64,000 nt of DNA from the NCBI GenBank assembly GCA_916988195.3, contig CAKASQ030000006.1, positions 25,983 through 89,982 on the forward strand, written 5' to 3'. Of the stretch, positions 18,225 through 26,232 are shown piece by piece (positions within the stretch are counted from its first letter, which is position 1; every line of letters begins with the position of its first letter). The notes beneath the pieces were generated by a model. The model saw nothing but the letters and a program-made list of their open reading frames with translations, was not told the origin of the DNA and did no database searches. The stretch comes from Oscillospiraceae bacterium. GTDB lineage: Bacteria > Bacillota > Clostridia > Oscillospirales > Oscillospiraceae. Position numbers and translations under genes: made by a program.

Positions 18225-18259
18225 AAAATCCCGGACCGTCCGATACGATCCGGGATTTT
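18225..18259 (+). terminator. Terminator of the nicotinamidase-like gene
   Basis: AAAATCCCGGA pairs with TCCGGGATTTT (11 bp, 13-nt loop), starting 6 nt after the stop codon. Confidence 0.85.
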
Positions 18260-18289
18260 CTATGTTAATATGTTCAAATTTCAAAAAAC

Positions 18290-18396
18290 GCGTAGGGGTC
18301 GATGCCCACATCGACCCAAGGGAAGTACGAATTCGCCGGAGATTTCCGTAAAATCGGTTTCATTTGCCGGGGCGATGTAGGCATCGCCCCCTACGC
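18290..18396. repeat. Interspersed hairpin repeat family B, full copy
   Basis: A 107-bp unit with a left hairpin (GGTCGATGCCCACATCGACC), a core AAGGGAAGTACGAATTCGCC, and a right hairpin ending CATCGCCCCCTACGC. The ends GCGTAGGGG and CCCCTACGC are inverted repeats. It has the same orientation as the copy at 5203-5315 and the opposite one to that at 63830-63922. Confidence 0.88.
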
Positions 18397-18442
18397 AGTA
18401 TTCGGAGGAATTATGCAAAATCGGACGCATCAGGCGCTTTGT

Positions 18443-19549
18443 TTACAGCTTCTGCTCTCTGGCCAGGCTGCTGTTTTTGTAGGCCGGGTCGCCTGTGACC
18501 TCGCGCAGGATCTCGATTTCCGGCAACAGCTCCGGCGCTTCCTTTCCCTCGGGGAGCTCAGCCCGCATGATGGCGCGCTCGCAGCTGAACGGGTACACAT
18601 CGATCTCGAACCGCCGTCCGTCGACCGCAAAGCGGTACTTCGTCTTGTGCACCGCGTGCAGCGCCGTGTCGGCCTCCATGAGATACTGGACGTATTCCTT
18701 CTGCGTAATCGGCTTTTCCGTCTCCCACGCGTCCTTGTCCGCGTAGCGCTTTTCGGTGTAGAAATAGAGATATTCCTGCCCGTTTTTCTGCTGGCGGATG
18801 CGGCGGACGACGTTCGGCTGCGTCTTAACTAAATACGTCTGCATCATGTCGATCGCGCTGGCCGAAAATTCTGTTTGCAGCTTCTCCACATCCGGCATTG
18901 CGATCAGATACTTGTGCCAGACCTCCTGCGGCGCGCGCATGCCGAGGCAGTCATAGATCGCGCGGATGCCCCGACGAAGCTTATCTTCAAAGTCGATGGA
19001 GTTATCGATCACGCGGAGATTCGGATGCGCCTGCCACGCCCGGAGCGTCAGCTCATCTTTTTCCCGCGCCGTCTCGAGCGGCTCATAGCGCGCCTCGTTT
19101 CCGAAGTTATAGGCAAATTCTGCGCCCTTCGCGCAGGACACCAGATGCAAAACCGCGTCATACCCCGCAAGCACCTCCTGCTCGGTCTTTCCGAAATAGG
19201 CCAGAATGTCCCGGAACTGCTCGTCGGTGATATACGCCTTGTCGTCAAACAGCGCCCGATCATAAATGATGAGCACGTTTTCCTCCGGAACCATCTCGGC
19301 GCCCTTGAGCGCCAGCCTTTCTTTATGCAGCTGGTCTCCGATGACAAAATACTGAAAATCCAGCATCGACACACAGTTTCCGAACGGGCGGATTCCGAAG
19401 CCCGAGATAAGCTCCGTCGCCGTCTCCGGGATCGTAATCACCTTCCAGCCGTCGTCCTGCTTGAACTCCTTGAGAATGCGGCTGATGAGCGTCGTTTTGC
19501 CGGCTGCGGGGCCTCCGGTCAGGACGATTCTTGTGATGCGCTTTGCCAT
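18443..19549 (-). CDS. P-loop NTPase fused to a CYTH (triphosphate tunnel) domain
   Basis: A 368-aa two-domain protein. The N-terminal AAA_28-type P-loop domain has Walker A GGPAAGKTT (residues 12-20). The C-terminal part, from about residue 205, resembles a CYTH domain: EVWHKYLI aligns with the EIERKFLV signature, and EVTGDPAYKNSSLA is a typical CYTH ending. The second Glu of ExExK is Trp here. CYTH enzymes act on inorganic triphosphate, thiamine triphosphate or nucleotides; the fused protein's substrate is unknown. The start at 19549 follows AGGAG at 8 nt. It is monocistronic. Confidence 0.82.
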   Translation of the reverse strand: MAKRITRIVLTGGPAAGKTTLISRILKEFKQDDGWKVITIPETATELISGFGIRPFGNCVSMLDFQYFVIGDQLHKERLALKGAEMVPEENVLIIYDRALFDDKAYITDEQFRDILAYFGKTEQEVLAGYDAVLHLVSCAKGAEFAYNFGNEARYEPLETAREKDELTLRAWQAHPNLRVIDNSIDFEDKLRRGIRAIYDCLGMRAPQEVWHKYLIAMPDVEKLQTEFSASAIDMMQTYLVKTQPNVVRRIRQQKNGQEYLYFYTEKRYADKDAWETEKPITQKEYVQYLMEADTALHAVHKTKYRFAVDGRRFEIDVYPFSCERAIMRAELPEGKEAPELLPEIEILREVTGDPAYKNSSLAREQKL

Positions 19550-19579
19550 AGTGCTGGCTCCTCTCCATGTTCTGCCCAT

Positions 19580-19607
19580 ATTGTACCATTCTCAGGCAAA
19601 AATGCAA
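19580..19607 (-). promoter_or_regulatory. Promoter of the NTPase-CYTH gene
   Basis: The minus strand has TTGCAT (19602-19607), a 16-bp spacer and TACAAT (19580-19585), immediately beyond the ABC exporter terminator. Confidence 0.6.
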
Positions 19608-19638
19608 GGGCGGCGCGGAAAAATGCTCCGCGCTGCCC
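19608..19638 (-). terminator. Terminator of the ABC exporter operon
   Basis: A 12-bp GC-rich stem (19608-19619 with 19627-19638, one mismatch) is followed on the minus strand by TTGCATTTTTG. It lies 14 nt after the second exporter gene. Confidence 0.75.
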
Positions 19639-19652
19639 CTGTTTTCTGTCTG

Positions 19653-21401
19653 TTACTGCTCAAACTGGCTGTTGTAGAGCTTCGCATAGAAGCCGTTCTG
19701 TGCCAGAAGCTCCTCGTGCTTGCCCTGCTCGATGACGTGCCCGTCCTTCATAACGAGAATCACGTCCGCCTCGCGGATGGTCGAGAGCCGGTGCGCCACA
19801 ATGAAGCTCGTCCGTCCGGTCATCATCTGCGAGAACGCGTGCTGGATCTTGAGCTCGGTTCTCGTGTCGATAGAGCTCGTCGCTTCATCGAGAATCAGCA
19901 TCGGCGGCAGCGCCAGCATCACGCGCGCAATGCAAAGAAGCTGCCGCTGTCCCTGCGAAAGAAGCCCGCCGCCATCGGTAATCACGGTGTCGTATCCTTC
20001 GGGAAGGCGTCTGATAAAGCCGTCCGCATGGCAGGCCTTTGCCGCCGCAACGATCTCGTCTTCGGTTGCATCGGGCTTTCCGAGCGTGATATTCTCGCGC
20101 ACCGTTCCGGTTTTGATCCATGTATCCTGCAAAACCATACCGAAATTCTGCCGCAGGCTCCGGCGTGTGAGATCGGTAATTCTCTCGCCCGACACGCGGA
20201 TTTCTCCGCCGTTCACATCGTAAAAGCGCATGAGAAGGTTAATGAGCGTCGTCTTGCCGCAGCCCGTCGGGCCGACGATCGCCACACGCTCGCCCGGGCG
20301 CACCGAAACGTTGAGGTCTTCAATGAGCGGCCGGTCGGCTACATACCGGAAGCTGACGTTCTTGAGCTCCACGCGTCCGTCGGCATGCTCCAACGTAACA
20401 GCACTCTCCGCGTCCGCTGTCTCCGACGGCTCGTCGATGAGCTCAAACACACGCCCCGCGCAGGCCATCGCGTTCTGAAGCTCGGTCACAACGCCCGAAA
20501 TATCGTTGAAGGGCTTCGCATACTGGTTCGCGTAGCTGAGGAACACAGAAAGTCCGCCCACCGTAATACCGCCCGCAACCGCCACCAGCGCGCCCGTCAG
20601 CGCCACACAGGCGTAGACGATGCTGTTGACAAATCGCGTGACGGGGTTCGTCAGAGACGAGAAAAACGTCGCGCGCAGCGTGTATTTTTGCAGCCGTCCG
20701 TTAATTTCGTCGAACGCCTCCACGGCTCTGCCCTCCCGCGAAAACGCCTGCACGACCCGCTCGCCGTCCAGCATCTCGCCGACCAGTGCCGTCTGCTCGC
20801 CGAGCGTTTTCGACTGCATGCGGAACATGTCATACGTCCTTGTCGCGATGAACTTCGCCGCAAAAAGCGACAGCGGCGTGAGAATGACGACGACCAGCGT
20901 GATACGCCAATCGAGGCTCAGCATGAACCCGAGCGTCCCCGCAATCGTCAGTACGCCCGTAAAGAGCTGCGTGAAGCCAAGAAGCAGACCGTCCGCGAAC
21001 TGCTCGGTATCGGAGATCATCCGGCTGACAATCTCGCCCGACGGGTGCGCGTCCAGATAGGATAGCGGCAGCGTCTGCAAATGCGAAAACGCCTGCTGGC
21101 GCACCTCGCGCGTGACACAGAAGGTAATCTTGTTGTTGATGATGTTCATGAGCCACTGGCTAAGCGCCACAACGCCCGCCGTCACGGCAATCTGCACACC
21201 GTTCATCCCGAGCGCGCCGAAGTCGACCTGTCCCGGCCCGACAATTTCGTCAATCGCCCGGCCAACTAAGATCGGCACAAACAGCGTCCCCGCTACGCTC
21301 ACAAGCGCCAGCAGAAAGCTCAGCACCACCAGATGCTTCTGCCCCTCGAGGTTCTGAATGACCCGTTTTAAGGTCTTGGAAGAGGAAGCTTTCTCTTTCA
21401 T
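19653..21401 (-). CDS. ABC exporter half-transporter with the catalytically complete site
   Basis: A 582-aa half-transporter with six membrane segments (to about residue 320) and a nucleotide-binding domain. Walker A is GPTGCGKTT, Walker B LILDEATSS with the catalytic Glu, and the switch His is in VAHRLSTI. The signature motif is LSQGQ rather than LSGGQ. It overlaps the upstream half-transporter by 4 nt, and the differences between the two domains are those of a heterodimeric multidrug-type exporter with one degenerate ATP site. The substrate is unknown. Confidence 0.93.
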   Translation of the reverse strand: MKEKASSSKTLKRVIQNLEGQKHLVVLSFLLALVSVAGTLFVPILVGRAIDEIVGPGQVDFGALGMNGVQIAVTAGVVALSQWLMNIINNKITFCVTREVRQQAFSHLQTLPLSYLDAHPSGEIVSRMISDTEQFADGLLLGFTQLFTGVLTIAGTLGFMLSLDWRITLVVVILTPLSLFAAKFIATRTYDMFRMQSKTLGEQTALVGEMLDGERVVQAFSREGRAVEAFDEINGRLQKYTLRATFFSSLTNPVTRFVNSIVYACVALTGALVAVAGGITVGGLSVFLSYANQYAKPFNDISGVVTELQNAMACAGRVFELIDEPSETADAESAVTLEHADGRVELKNVSFRYVADRPLIEDLNVSVRPGERVAIVGPTGCGKTTLINLLMRFYDVNGGEIRVSGERITDLTRRSLRQNFGMVLQDTWIKTGTVRENITLGKPDATEDEIVAAAKACHADGFIRRLPEGYDTVITDGGGLLSQGQRQLLCIARVMLALPPMLILDEATSSIDTRTELKIQHAFSQMMTGRTSFIVAHRLSTIREADVILVMKDGHVIEQGKHEELLAQNGFYAKLYNSQFEQ

Positions 21402-23125
21402 CTTGCATCCTCCTTTTTAAACTGCGACTCGTAAATTTCGCGGTACACCTCGCACGTTTGCAGCAATTCGTCGTGCGTCCCGCGCCCGGCGAGCTTGCCG
21501 TCGTCCAGCACAAGAATTTCGTCCGCAAACCGGATCGAGGCCGTTCTCTGCGAGATAATCACCACCACTGGCTTCCACGGAAGCTCTCTGAGCGCGTGCC
21601 GGAGCGCCGCATCCGTCGCGAAATCCAGAGCCGACGCGCTGTCGTCCAGAATCAGGACTTCCGGCTTTCTCACCAGTGCGCGCGCGATCGTGAGCCTTTG
21701 CCGCTGGCCGCCAGAGAAGTTCCGTCCGCCGGTCTCGACCTCGTAGTCCAGTCCCTCTGGCTTTCCGTCCACGACCTCCTGCGCCTGCGCAGCTTTGAGC
21801 GCATCGTAAATCGCATCGTCCGCCGCATTCTCGTCGCCCCAGAGAAGGTTCTCCCGGATCGTGCCCTTGAAGAGCAGCGCCTTCTGCGGCACAAGGCCGA
21901 TTTTTCTTCGGAGCGTCTCCAAGGGATACTGCCGCACGTCGCAGCCGTCGACCTTCACGCAGCCCTCCTGCACATCGTAAAAGCGCGGAATGAGGCCGAT
22001 GAGCGTCGATTTTCCAGAGCCCGTGCCGCCGATGATGCCGAGCGTTTTGCCGTGCTCGAGCGTAAAGGAAATATCGCTCAAAGCGGGCGCGCCGCCCGTC
22101 GGATAGGTAAACGTCACGCCGTCAAACTCGACGGCCGGAGCAGCCTTCGGTTCTTCGGGATTTTCCTGCGGCACATCGAGACTGCTCTCGAGCGCCAGAA
22201 TCGCCGCCACACGCTTCGCGCTCGCCGTGGCCTTCGTCATGCTGAGAATGAGGTTCGCCATCTTGATGAGCTCGACAAGAATCTGCGACATGTAGTTATA
22301 AAGCGCCAAGACCTGTCCCTGCGTCAAAATGCCCTTGTAGACCTGTCCTCCGCCCACGCGCAGAACCGCGATGATGGCAAGGTTGATCATCACATACGTC
22401 ACGGGATTGAGTAACGCCGAAATCTTGCCGACAAACAGCTGCGAGGATAGAAGCTGACCGCTCTTTTCCTCGAAGCTCTCGACTTCCTGCCGCTCCTTTC
22501 CGAACGCGCGGATGACGCGCACGCCCGCCAAATTCTCCTTCGCCGCGCCAAGCACGCCGTCCAGCCGTCCCTGCACCTTTTTGTAGAGCGGAATGCAGCT
22601 GAACATAATGCCGAACACGACCGCAAACAGAAGCGGAATGATGACGGCAAAGACCCACGCGCTCTTTACATCGATCGTAAAGGCCATGATCATCGCGCCG
22701 AAGACCACGAACGGAGACCGCAGTAAAAGCCGCAGCGCCAGATTCAGTCCCGTCTGCACCTGATTCATGTCGCTCGTCATGCGTGTCATAAGCGTCGACG
22801 TACCGAGCTTATCGAGCTCTGCGTAGGAAAGGCTCTGCACCTTCCCAAATAATGCGTGCCGCACGCTTGCCGTAAAGCCGATGGCGGCCTTTGCCGCAAA
22901 ATACTGCGCGGTCACAGAGCTGGAAAGGCCAAGTAAGCCCAGTCCAATGAGAAGCAGGCAGCGCTTTACAATAAAGCCTGTATCGCCCGCGCCGATACCG
23001 GTATCGATGATATCCGCCACGACCAGCGGCACCAGCAGCTCCAGAAGCGCCTCCAGGAGCTTAAAAAGCGGCCCCAGAATGCTCTCGAGCGTATAGGGCT
23101 TGAGGTAGACGCCCAATCGTTTCAT
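21398..23125 (-). CDS. ABC exporter half-transporter with a degenerate site
   Basis: A 575-aa partner of the previous gene. Walker A (GGTGSGKST) and signature FSGGQ are standard, but the residue after Walker B is Asp (LILDDSAS) instead of the catalytic Glu, and the switch His is Gln (IISQRTAS). These changes leave one ATP site of the pair non-hydrolysing, as in TM287/288-like exporters. The start is ATG with a GAAAAGG site. It begins 27 nt after the M3 peptidase lipoprotein gene and so is probably read with it. Confidence 0.93.
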   Translation of the reverse strand: MKRLGVYLKPYTLESILGPLFKLLEALLELLVPLVVADIIDTGIGAGDTGFIVKRCLLLIGLGLLGLSSSVTAQYFAAKAAIGFTASVRHALFGKVQSLSYAELDKLGTSTLMTRMTSDMNQVQTGLNLALRLLLRSPFVVFGAMIMAFTIDVKSAWVFAVIIPLLFAVVFGIMFSCIPLYKKVQGRLDGVLGAAKENLAGVRVIRAFGKERQEVESFEEKSGQLLSSQLFVGKISALLNPVTYVMINLAIIAVLRVGGGQVYKGILTQGQVLALYNYMSQILVELIKMANLILSMTKATASAKRVAAILALESSLDVPQENPEEPKAAPAVEFDGVTFTYPTGGAPALSDISFTLEHGKTLGIIGGTGSGKSTLIGLIPRFYDVQEGCVKVDGCDVRQYPLETLRRKIGLVPQKALLFKGTIRENLLWGDENAADDAIYDALKAAQAQEVVDGKPEGLDYEVETGGRNFSGGQRQRLTIARALVRKPEVLILDDSASALDFATDAALRHALRELPWKPVVVIISQRTASIRFADEILVLDDGKLAGRGTHDELLQTCEVYREIYESQFKKEDAR

Positions 23126-23152
23126 TGCCTTTTCTTCATCTCTTTCTTTGTC

Positions 23153-24889
23153 TTATGAAATATCAAACGCGCCGCTTTCCTCCAGCTCCCGCGCGATCAC
23201 ATCCCCGATGGGAGACTTCATGGAATTTGTGAGCCCCGTTTCGCGCAGCGCGTCGGTCAGGAAATAGTCCTCGTCCGACATGCTCGCCACGCGCAGATAC
23301 GTATCCATCGCGTCGTTCGGGCTCTCGGCCAAGCGCGCATAGAGCTCCAGCGCCGGAATGGCCGAGACGGCGTAGCTGATGTAGTAGAGCGGCTGCTGGA
23401 AGTTGTGGATGACCTCCGTCCACTCGTACTCATACCCGTCATATGGCTCGAAGCCGTAGCTCGCGTAGACCTCGCGGTAAATATCCAGAAGCCTGTCCTT
23501 CGTGAGATCGGGCTCTGCGTAAACTCTCTGCTGGAACTCGTCGTACATCGCGCCCGTGACCACACTGTATACTAAGTTTAAAAGCGTCTGCGCGCGAAGA
23601 ATCTCCGCATCGTCTCCAAACAGGTCCTCGTAGAACTGCAGGAACATGACCTCCATACCCTGCGACTGAAGCTCGCTCAGATCGTAGTCGATCACGCCGT
23701 AGAGCGCATCCGATCCGTGGTAATAGCCCGCCAGCCAGTGGCCGAACTCATGGAACATATCCGTGTAATCCGCGTAGGAGTCATAGGGGCAGTTGAAAAT
23801 AAACGGAACGTCAAACGAATACAGATACGACGTATAACCCGTGGGCAGTTTCTTTTCCGAATACGAAATATCATACAGGCTGTGCTCTACGAGGTATTCC
23901 GCCGCCTCGCGAACCTCCGGGCTCATGCGCGCCGTGCCGTACAAAAGCGCGTCGATCACATTCTGGCCTGTAATGCCGCCGGTGCTAGAAATTCCGCTGT
24001 CCGAAAGTGCCTGTGAAAGTGTGTCCGAGTATTTGGTGAGAAGCGGGGCAAAGTCTTCTTTTGCCGTCTGCCAGATTTTCTGCGCATCCTCCGGCGTATA
24101 GTCCCGCGAATAGAACGCGCTGTAGGCGTAGTCCGCATAGGAAGCGCTTCCTGCGAGCTCCGTCATCTGGGACCGCACCTTCACAAGCTCCAGATACACA
24201 TCCGCCGCCGCGTCAACATCCAGCTCCTCCTGCGCGCTCAGAGCCGCGTACTGCCGCACGAGCTCCGACTCCTGCGCGCTGAGGGACAGGCTCTCCTGCG
24301 AGGCCTCCTGATCGTAGCTTTTGAAAATCTCAACCTGCCACGTCTCAAATTCCCGGCTCAAGAGCTTTGCATGTTCGCCCTCGGATACCTCGTGCAGCGT
24401 CTGATGATACAAATCCGCCGCATCGTAATAGGCCTGCGTCTGCCGCAACGCACGCTCGGCAAGCGCCTCATCCGTCGCGTCCCGGTCGCTGTCCAGCGCC
24501 AAAAGCGAGGCCGCCGTGTCGATTTTCACCAGCATCTGCTCGGCCTCGAAACACGCTCTGTGGAACGCCTCGCGGCTGTTTTTCTCTGCGGCCTTCGTGA
24601 TAGCCGCGCAGTAGGGCGCGTAAGCCTCGCAGGTGATCTCTCCGAGCTGCATCTCATCATAGTCGAGCTCGTCTCGCGCCAGCGGCTCAAAATAGCCGTC
24701 ACCCGCCAGCGTCTCTATCTCCTGCACCTGCCCGGCCGGAGCCTGCTCTTGCGGTGTCTGCGTCTGCTGCAGTTCTTCGTATAAGCTGTCCAGCGCGTCC
24801 TGCGCAACCGGAACCGGCAGACAGCCGCACAGTCCCAGCAGCAAAATCACGCAAAGCGCCAGCGCCAGTATTCTCGTTCCAAGCCTCAT
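23153..24889 (-). CDS. M3-family zinc metallopeptidase lipoprotein
   Basis: A 578-aa oligoendopeptidase F-like protein carrying the zinc motif HEFGH (about residues 380-384) and a downstream Glu ligand (GMEVMF, about residue 413). A signal peptide ends in a lipobox with Cys23 (LGLCGC), so the enzyme is predicted to be anchored outside the membrane, unlike cytosolic PepF. The start at 24889 is used because GGAGG lies 5 nt upstream. It has its own promoter (24933-24961) and precedes a heterodimeric exporter, so peptide processing linked to export is possible but unproven. Confidence 0.85.
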   Translation of the reverse strand: MRLGTRILALALCVILLLGLCGCLPVPVAQDALDSLYEELQQTQTPQEQAPAGQVQEIETLAGDGYFEPLARDELDYDEMQLGEITCEAYAPYCAAITKAAEKNSREAFHRACFEAEQMLVKIDTAASLLALDSDRDATDEALAERALRQTQAYYDAADLYHQTLHEVSEGEHAKLLSREFETWQVEIFKSYDQEASQESLSLSAQESELVRQYAALSAQEELDVDAAADVYLELVKVRSQMTELAGSASYADYAYSAFYSRDYTPEDAQKIWQTAKEDFAPLLTKYSDTLSQALSDSGISSTGGITGQNVIDALLYGTARMSPEVREAAEYLVEHSLYDISYSEKKLPTGYTSYLYSFDVPFIFNCPYDSYADYTDMFHEFGHWLAGYYHGSDALYGVIDYDLSELQSQGMEVMFLQFYEDLFGDDAEILRAQTLLNLVYSVVTGAMYDEFQQRVYAEPDLTKDRLLDIYREVYASYGFEPYDGYEYEWTEVIHNFQQPLYYISYAVSAIPALELYARLAESPNDAMDTYLRVASMSDEDYFLTDALRETGLTNSMKSPIGDVIARELEESGAFDIS

Positions 24890-24932
24890 CCGTTCCTCCA
24901 TTCTCCGCGTTCGCAGCTGTTTCTTGCCTCGT

Positions 24933-24961
24933 ATTATATGCGATTTTTCGCGTTCTGTCCA
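24933..24961 (-). promoter_or_regulatory. Promoter of the M3 peptidase-exporter operon
   Basis: The minus strand has TGGACA (24956-24961), a 17-bp spacer and TATAAT (24933-24938). Confidence 0.8.
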
Positions 24962-24981
24962 TTCGAAAAGCATACAAAAGC

Positions 24982-25004
24982 GCGCGGAGGACGCTCCCCC
25001 GCGC
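24982..25004 (-). terminator. Terminator of the SLH-domain gene
   Basis: A 10-bp stem (24982-24991 with 24995-25004, one mismatch, loop CGC) is followed on the minus strand by GCTTTTG. Confidence 0.65.
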
Positions 25005-25024
25005 ATATAAACTGCCCCGTATTC

Positions 25025-25723
25025 TCAGCCGAGTCCCGTCCATCGCTCGCCGTCGCCGCAGGCGCGCGCCGTGTGGTCGATTGCTGCCTCCTGCATCGCG
25101 AGAAAGTACGGCGCTTCGGTATCCAGGTTATCCGAAAAAAGCGGCATGCCGACAAGCAAATCCGAAAGCGACTGCGGCGTTCTGCCAAGAATCCGGTTCA
25201 AAATCTCCGCCAGTTCCGCCCGCGAAAGCGCCTGCTCTTTGGAAAATACCGCGCCGTGCAGCCCCATGACCCAGCCGTTTCCCGCCTCAAACGTCACGTC
25301 CTGCGCCGCCCAGCCGCTCGATAGCGCCGCAAGCGCCTCCTTCCCCGATTCCTGCGCGCGCACGCGCTCTAAAATGATGGACAGCTCCTCGCTCGTCACG
25401 CCGTCATCCGGCCGGAAATTTCCGTTGCCGTCTCCCAGCATCAGCCGCAGCCCCGCCATCGCGCTGACCGCTTCATACGCCCAGTGCCCGCACCCAACGT
25501 CCCGGAATGCGCTCTCCGACGTGAGCTCCTGCCGCGCGTCCGGGCTCATCATCCGGTGCAAAATCTCCGCCAGCTCCGCCCGCGTCACCTGCTTTTCCGG
25601 CCGGATGCTCCCGTCCGGAAAGCCCTGCAAATACGCCCCGTGAAATGCCTCCTGCGCAAAGCACGGCACGCGCAGGGCCGCCAACAGCAAAACCGCCAGC
25701 AGCAGTTTCCGAAAAATTTTCAT
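25025..25723 (-). CDS. S-layer-homology (SLH) domain protein
   Basis: A 232-aa exported protein with a signal peptide (cleavage likely after CFAQ, about residue 24) and then three SLH-like repeats, recognised by GFPDGSIRPEKQVTRAELAEIL, GDGNGNFRPDDGVTSEEL and ALSRAELAEILNRIL. SLH domains bind pyruvylated secondary cell-wall polymer. There is no other domain, so it may be a wall-bound structural or adaptor protein. The start at 25723 is chosen for its signal peptide and an upstream AGAGG. Confidence 0.85.
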   Translation of the reverse strand: MKIFRKLLLAVLLLAALRVPCFAQEAFHGAYLQGFPDGSIRPEKQVTRAELAEILHRMMSPDARQELTSESAFRDVGCGHWAYEAVSAMAGLRLMLGDGNGNFRPDDGVTSEELSIILERVRAQESGKEALAALSSGWAAQDVTFEAGNGWVMGLHGAVFSKEQALSRAELAEILNRILGRTPQSLSDLLVGMPLFSDNLDTEAPYFLAMQEAAIDHTARACGDGERWTGLG

Positions 25724-25866
25724 GCTCCGTTCCTCTTTTCCCGCGAGCCGTTCTCGCGCTTCGGTTCTCATTCTGACACATCTCTCCGGAAAAATCGGTC
25801 GTTTCCGCGCGCCCGGCGTGCAGATTTTCAGAAAAATCCGCAAGAAACACGGTGCGAAATTTTCTC

Positions 25867-26170
25867 TTGACAAATGGCTACCGGAGTGGTAGAGTTTAGC
25901 CATTCAAACCAGTGAAGAAGTGTGAGTAAGCAATCACACCCCTTGCCAAAGAGAGCCGCGGACGGTGGAAGCGCGGCGCAAGGCGATTGCCGAATGGGCT
26001 TCCGAGGGCGAGCCGAAGTCAGTAGGTGAGCCGGAGTTGGCGCTCCGTTACAAAAGGCCGGTATGTGATAGCATACGCAAAGAGGGCGCGCAAGCGTCAA
26101 GCCGGGTGGCACCGCAGGAGTTTTTTCCCTCCTGTCCCAGCAGTTCGTACTGTAGGGACAGGAGGGTTTT
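25867..26170 (+). promoter_or_regulatory. Promoter and tryptophan T-box leader of trpB2
   Basis: The promoter is TTGACA (25867-25872), 17 bp, TAGAGT (25890-25895). The leader shows the T-box landmarks: the AGAGAG segment of stem I, a specifier-loop GAATGG with codon TGG (Trp) at 25995-25997, and the T-box GGGTGGCACCGCAGG at 26104-26118. A terminator follows (26127-26138 with 26155-26166, then TTTT). Uncharged tRNA-Trp would bind and allow transcription of the gene that follows. The second leader at 60460-60769 has the same specifier context. Confidence 0.95.
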
Positions 26171-26232
26171 CGTATTTCCGGAATGTCCCGCAAAAAACTT
26201 CCGTGCAAATTCAAAGAAAGGTGGACAAGAAC

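Noticed and set aside
26026..26232. Upstream extension of trpB2
   Set aside because: This in-frame stretch is the T-box leader RNA; the ATG at 26233 has the ribosome binding site and matches the family N-terminus.
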